DNA of 33,565 bases from Acidimicrobiaceae bacterium (GTDB lineage Bacteria; Actinomycetota; Acidimicrobiia; Acidimicrobiales; RAAP-2), in assembly GCA_003133545.1 (NCBI GenBank), contig PKYA01000138.1, forward strand, positions 192 through 33,756, read 5' to 3'. Below the pieces are notes generated by a model. The model made no database searches and was not told where the DNA came from. It saw only the letters and a list, made by a program, of their open reading frames with translations. The translations under genes and the position numbers were made by a program. Of the stretch, positions 30,422 through 33,565 are shown one piece after another. The first letter of the stretch is position 1. Each line of letters opens with the position of its first letter.

Positions 30422-31165
30422 TCAGACCACTCGAACTTCGGCGAGCCGCTTGACCGCGTACTCGTCGTCCCAGCAGACGGCGGCTTCCCATGCGGCCGAT
30501 GCTTGCGCGGCGATGTCGTGAGCGCCGTCGTCGAGACCGGCGGCGTTGTGGGGCAGCACCAGGTCGAGGTCGGGGACGTCGACGTGCGACTCGTCCCAGT
30601 CGATCAGCGTGACCCGATCCGCGGTCATGCGGACGTTGCCAGGGTTGTTGGCGTCGCCGTGGACGACGCATGTCTGACGTCCGGTGAGCCGCGCCCACGC
30701 TGCTCGGCATCGAGCTACGCCCTCGGTCGGCATCGCGCCGAGGTCGATCTTCGTCCCGGTCTCGGCGTGCAGGAGGTCGGTCGACGATCGCCAGCCCGGT
30801 CGCTGCGGCCAGCCCTGCGTCAACCGGTGCAGCTGGCGGAGCGTGTCGGCCACGCGACGCCAGTCGGCTCGCGTCTCGGGCGGTCCGCCTTCCACATAGG
30901 TCATCACCACCAGACCTTCGGCGAACAGCTGGCCGTCCGCCGTCGGGATCGGCAGCGGCACGGTCAGACCTTCACGGTCGAGGTGCTGGAGGAGCTCCGT
31001 CTCCCACGCGAGATCAGCGTCGCTCCTGGCACCGAGACGACCCACCGCCAGTTGCCCGTTAACGCGCACTTCCCACACGTCGTTGGCGACTCCGCCAGCG
31101 AGCTGCTCCATGCGAGCGACGTCGTCACCCCACTGTTTGAGTGCCTCCCATCCCACTGACCACAT
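30422..31165 (-). CDS. APH-family phosphotransferase
   Basis: A 247-residue aminoglycoside-phosphotransferase-fold kinase. It shows the nucleotide-loop region L-A-G-G-V-A-N-D-V-W-E-V, the catalytic loop V-V-H-G-D-A-N-N-P-G-N-V, and the metal site L-I-D-W-D-E-S-H-V-D-V-P-D-L-D-L. The ATG at 31165 starts 18 residues before the nucleotide-binding region; an upstream ATG at 31255 is possible and gives a non-homologous extension. The protein is shorter than the acyl-CoA-associated kinase at 9567 and lacks its D-W-E-x(4)-G-D-P signature, so it is not that enzyme's duplicate. Small-molecule phosphorylation is expected, with unknown substrate. The GC content is higher again here than in the preceding 5 kb. 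Confidence 0.8.
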   Translation of the reverse strand: MWSVGWEALKQWGDDVARMEQLAGGVANDVWEVRVNGQLAVGRLGARSDADLAWETELLQHLDREGLTVPLPIPTADGQLFAEGLVVMTYVEGGPPETRADWRRVADTLRQLHRLTQGWPQRPGWRSSTDLLHAETGTKIDLGAMPTEGVARCRAAWARLTGRQTCVVHGDANNPGNVRMTADRVTLIDWDESHVDVPDLDLVLPHNAAGLDDGAHDIAAQASAAWEAAVCWDDEYAVKRLAEVRVV

Positions 31166-31349
31166 CTTCGCAGAGTTCCGAACATCGCTCGCTGGCTGAC
31201 CGGGCCAGCCGATGGGGTCCTCACCTAACAACCACAGGCCCCCGCGCTCACCCATCCACACCCGGGTCAGGGGAGCCCAAGAAGTCGCCCCCAGGCCGGC
31301 GACTGGGATACCCCTGTTCAGGTCAGACGGGCTGCCGCATACTTGAGCA

Positions 31350-31619
31350 ATGACTGCAGAACATGGCTGGGTGTCCAACACACCTGGCGACAACTCACAT
31401 CTGTCCCCCGAGGTCCGAGCAGAGGTCGAGCGGCGCATCGAACGGCGTCAAGAAGAACGGGGTGCCCTCCTAGCGATCGTTGAAGTTCGGGTCTGCGAGA
31501 ACGATGAGGAACCCCAAGTCTCGTTTCCGCAGGATGCACTGCTCGGAGTCGGTACCGATTCATCGATCATTTCGGGTGTTGTTGCCCGGGCCCGCGAGCA
31601 GCTGGCCCAATGGCGATAG
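31350..31619 (+). CDS. Hypothetical protein, 89 aa
   Basis: A small acidic protein with no family I can name. ATG at 31350 opens the frame. The N-terminal third includes L-S-P-E-V-R-A-E-V-E-R-R-I-E-R-R-Q-E-E-R-G, a charged helix with coiled-coil character. Then come a strand pair (L-A-I-V-E-V-R-V-C-E) and a Ser/Gly-rich loop, and it ends R-A-R-E-Q-L-A-Q-W-R. It is divergent from the kinase gene across 184 nt. No ribosome binding site stands out. Helical register and acidic composition support a real gene, but this is a modest case. Confidence 0.5.
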   Translation: MTAEHGWVSNTPGDNSHLSPEVRAEVERRIERRQEERGALLAIVEVRVCENDEEPQVSFPQDALLGVGTDSSIISGVVARAREQLAQWR

Positions 31620-31675
31620 AGCAACCACAGAACCTGGCGATATGGGGGGCACGTCATGTCGCATTCGATGGACAC

Positions 31676-32065
31676 CTAGTGATAGTCCTCAAGCCATCGG
31701 CGAACAGACTCTTCAGCACGCACCAATCCTCCGCCCGGACCACTGACCCAGAACACTCTCCGAACTCTTCCGACGTCAGCCTTAGGTTGATGTCGTCGTT
31801 CGTCGGGCCACGGCTCTCGAGTCGCCCACACGATGTCGACCCACATCTTGTGATCGACGTCCAATGCGGTTCGTCCTGATTCGACATCGTTTACCCAGGA
31901 AGAGGGTACGTCGATGCGGGCGGCCAACTCTTCCACCGACAATCCAACCCGCTCTCGGCGACGCCTGAGATCCTGCCCCAACCTGATCGGCACTTGCGCT
32001 TCTTGGAGATCGCTCCTGTCTGGTTCGGTTCCGGGCCGCCTCGGCCATGACGAGTGCGCCGTCAT
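31676..32065 (-). CDS. Helix-turn-helix (XRE-like) protein, possibly the second half of a frameshifted gene
   Basis: The 129-codon frame contains L-G-Q-D-L-R-R-R-R-E-R-V-G-L-S-V-E-E-L-A-A-R-I-D-V-P-S-S-W-V-N-D-V-E-S-G-R-T, a clear XRE-type HTH. The end is W-V-S-G-P-G-G-G-L-V-R-A-E-E-S-V-R-R-W-L-E-D. The region before the HTH in this frame (from ATG 32065) has no domain-like content. The frame upstream in another phase (32066-32378) is well-formed and loses sense at about 32020-32050. The simplest reading is one gene with an N-terminal domain and a C-terminal HTH broken by a frameshift, natural or from assembly. An independent HTH gene with its own ATG is the alternative. Confidence 0.6.
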   Translation of the reverse strand: MTAHSSWPRRPGTEPDRSDLQEAQVPIRLGQDLRRRRERVGLSVEELAARIDVPSSWVNDVESGRTALDVDHKMWVDIVWATREPWPDERRHQPKADVGRVRRVFWVSGPGGGLVRAEESVRRWLEDYH

Positions 32066-32378
32066 ACCTGCCTCGCGGGTCGTCGGGCGAGAACACCGCC
32101 ATGGGGAAACCCGTGCGAGCGTCCTGGGGTGGAGGGCCTACCCCGGCCCACAAATATTCCGTGCCGTCCAGGTTGATGTGGATTCTGTCCGCTCCCCGAT
32201 CCCGCCACCACTGCACTGCCTCGCTGGCATCGCCCAAATCAGGTCCAGGTTCAATGCGTTGCTCGCCCGGGATCTCACGGTGCCCGCCCCAGGAGGGCTT
32301 CAGCTCCTCCCCCGCATCGGCGTCGGTCCAGCCGTAGTCAAAGGTCAGAAATACTGCCCCGAAGGGCTCCTCGCTCAC
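32020..32378 (-). CDS. N-terminal domain upstream of the HTH gene (unknown)
   Basis: A GTG at 32378 starts a coherent soluble domain: F-G-A-V-F-L-T-F-D-Y-G-W-T-D-A-D, then A-V-Q-W-W-R-D-R-G-A-D-R-I-H-I-N-L-D-G-T-E-Y-L-W-A-G, then P-M-A-V-F-S-P-D-D-P-R-G-R-Y-D-G. After about residue 115 the frame turns into a shadow of the HTH gene and stays open to 31782, so I end the feature where coherent sequence stops. I do not recognise the domain. Combined with the HTH frame it would give a protein of about 220-230 residues with an N-terminal sensor-like domain and a C-terminal DNA-binding domain. It could also be a separate gene overlapping the next. Confidence 0.5.
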
Positions 32379-32483
32379 AGCCTCACGCTATTGATTTCGG
32401 GCGAATACGGATACCCCCATGGTACGAAGTGTCCAACCGACCCGGCGCACTGGACCACCCCACTGGAGAGTCCGGATGGTTTG

Positions 32484-33050
32484 CTATCGCTGCCTCAGGC
32501 GCAAGAACTGACCGACCGAATCCTCAACGTGATCGCTGGGGGTGACCAATAGGAACTTTCCACCTGCTTCCTCCGTCATGGGTCGAAAATAACGCTGAAG
32601 GGTGGTTCCCTCATCGTTGGAGGCGTCTTCGGTGACCAGCAGTGTGTCGATGCGAATGCCGTCCGACGCACATGCACGACCCTCAACTCTGGCTGCCTCA
32701 AGACTCTCGGGTATTGGCGGATAGCTAAAGAACGCTTGACCTGAGATGTGGTGCGCACTGGGCAAGCTGTACGTCACAAGAACAATCCGTGAACTTCCTG
32801 TGGTCCGACTGGCCGCTCGGGCTACGAGCAGAGCGTGTTGCAGGTTCGATCCGTAGACGTAATCAAAGTCAAACTCCAAAACGTCCTCGATGGATGCAGT
32901 ATGAGCAACTTCGGCATATGTGATGAGCGTGGTCACTTTGGTGCCGAGCTGTCTTTCGATCTCGGAAACAATGAAACTCCTTGTTTCGTAGGCCCAGGGT
33001 TGGGCTGGCGGGAGCATCATTGAGCGATCCACAACGAGAGCAACACTCAC
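32484..33050 (-). CDS. Stand-alone VWA-fold protein (ChlD/CoxE-like) with degenerate MIDAS
   Basis: A 188-residue protein matching the terminal von Willebrand A domain of ChlD/CoxE-like proteins, which pair with MoxR-type AAA ATPases. It runs V-A-L-V-V-D-R-S-M-M (MIDAS start), Y-G-S-N-L-Q-H-A-L-L-V-A-R, I-V-L-V-T-Y-S-L-P-S-A-H-H, F-F-S-Y-P-P-I-P-E-S-L, and G-K-F-L-L-V-T-P. In active proteins these read D-x-S-x-S, G-T-N and T-D-G-E-P-T. Here the MIDAS Ser, Thr and second Asp are altered, so metal binding is doubtful. The large N-terminal part of such proteins is missing and no MoxR gene is visible, so it is either a truncated derivative or a specialised single-domain protein. GTG at 33050 is the only reasonable start. 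It is downstream of the RCC1 gene. Confidence 0.6.
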   Translation of the reverse strand: MSVALVVDRSMMLPPAQPWAYETRSFIVSEIERQLGTKVTTLITYAEVAHTASIEDVLEFDFDYVYGSNLQHALLVARAASRTTGSSRIVLVTYSLPSAHHISGQAFFSYPPIPESLEAARVEGRACASDGIRIDTLLVTEDASNDEGTTLQRYFRPMTEEAGGKFLLVTPSDHVEDSVGQFLRLRQR

Positions 33051-33130
33051 CTTGGCATTATGACCCGTGTCGTTTCATTTGCACTGGCCACCAGCACGGC
33101 GGTAGAGGATACGCAGCGGCTCAGAAGTTC

Positions 33131-33565
33131 TTAGCAGCCGAGCACGTTCTCTATGCGCTTGGCCGAGGCAACCAGCTGGCTCGCTGTCGACGGGCTGATC
33201 GACCTGAAGAAGGTGAAGACCTCGACCTCAAAGACGAAGACCTTCAGCACGAAGCACGTCGCTTGGACGTGGTTGGCCGAAAGCAGCGACTGTGCCGCCG
33301 CCACCGTTCGTGAGAGGACGTTGTCGGGCCCGACCCCGGTGACGCTCTGATGGAGGTTCGCCAGCAGTGCGGGCGCCCCGATCTCGCTCACCAGGGCATA
33401 CCCGGTGTCTGACTCGTTCCCCGAACTGAGACCAGTCGGCACGACCCCCGTCGGCAGCGAGACAGTGACTGGGGTGGTCTGCGCCAGCGTCTCCGTCCCG
33501 TTGCCGAGCTCGCCATCGGCGCCAAACCCCCAGGCGTAGAGGCTGCCGTCAGAGCCGATGGCGTA
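33131..33565 (-). CDS. RCC1-repeat protein, C-terminal part (5' end beyond the window)
   Basis: A partial gene of which the last 144 codons are present. It begins within an RCC1 beta-propeller blade (Y-A-I-G-S-D-G-S-L-Y-A-W-G, then G-A-D-G-E-L-G-N-G), followed by a Pro/Thr-rich linker. A FIMAH-like helical C-terminal domain follows (L-L-A-N-L-H-Q-S-V-T-G-V-G-P, and S-I-S-P-S-T-A-S-Q-L-V-A-S-A-K-R-I). The end is V-L-G-C. Such proteins are usually secreted, surface-exposed propellers. In the FIMAH part, a run of Phe/Val/Glu residues is encoded by a low-complexity purine/pyrimidine stretch (33203-33245) where homologues have an ordinary helix. Its signal peptide would lie off the right edge. Family assignment is good; the binding partner is unknown. 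Confidence 0.75.
   Translation of the reverse strand, partial: YAIGSDGSLYAWGFGADGELGNGTETLAQTTPVTVSLPTGVVPTGLSSGNESDTGYALVSEIGAPALLANLHQSVTGVGPDNVLSRTVAAAQSLLSANHVQATCFVLKVFVFEVEVFTFFRSISPSTASQLVASAKRIENVLGC

Noticed and set aside
1-33565. CRISPR arrays, tRNA or rRNA genes, prophage or transposase genes
   Set aside because: I scanned for regularly spaced repeats, tRNA-like stems and typical mobile-element proteins and saw none.

Overview
The window reads as a high-GC actinobacterial chromosome, most probably an uncultured member of the Acidimicrobiia or a related lineage. This placement is an inference from three things: gene content (an F420-type LLM oxidoreductase, a mycofactocin-type SDR, DUF2889, clusters of family-2 amidohydrolases, KshA-like Rieske oxygenases), frequent GTG starts, and tight stop/start overlaps. 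No rRNA, tRNA, CRISPR array, transposase or phage gene was seen.

Layout. (1) Positions 1-8550, minus strand: a co-directional run that reads, in transcription order, TetR regulator, ACAD10/11-like acyl-CoA dehydrogenase, quinone-oxidoreductase-like reductase, a 49-aa amidohydrolase N-terminal fragment, a D-aminoacylase-like amidohydrolase, a DUF2889 protein and two family-2 amidohydrolases. (2) 8688-11533, plus strand and divergent from tetR: SDR, APH-like kinase and LLM oxidoreductase, with an inverted-repeat operator candidate in the divergent region. (3) 11534-12630: a gene-poor, lower-GC patch holding a 33-aa membrane peptide gene, a decayed TPR-protein tail and one copy of a dispersed repeat. 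(4) 12631-19280, minus strand: acyl-CoA dehydrogenase, Rieske oxygenase, two acyl-CoA ligases and two SnoaL/NTF2-like proteins. (5) 19459-25388, plus strand: two SDRs (one mycofactocin-type), a CaiB-type CoA-transferase, a hypothetical protein, a PaaK-like ligase and a second Rieske oxygenase. (6) 25458-33565: an accessory-looking segment, partly of lower GC, with two GNATs, a metallo-beta-lactamase-fold hydrolase, a universal stress protein, an APH-like kinase, a possibly frameshifted HTH gene, a stand-alone degenerate VWA domain, unknown genes, and the 3' end of a secreted RCC1-repeat protein.

How the genes may work together. Blocks 1-5 look like a catabolic island for a hydrophobic cyclic or branched carboxylic compound: Rieske hydroxylation, alcohol oxidation by SDRs, CoA activation by ligases or CoA transfer, beta-oxidation-type dehydrogenation, and hydrolysis by amidohydrolases. 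The APH-like kinase beside an ACAD10/11-like dehydrogenase suggests a phosphorylation/elimination route for 4-hydroxyacyl-CoA, as in ACAD10/11 and bacterial LvaA/LvaC. The substrate cannot be read from the sequence. No ferredoxin or ferredoxin reductase for the Rieske enzymes lies in the window.

Unusual items: a dispersed repeat with core CAATGTAC followed by a G-rich tail, present four times in the same orientation and only between genes; the 33-aa membrane peptide with a strong ribosome binding site; the amidohydrolase stub; and a hairpin-bearing leader upstream of position 22498.
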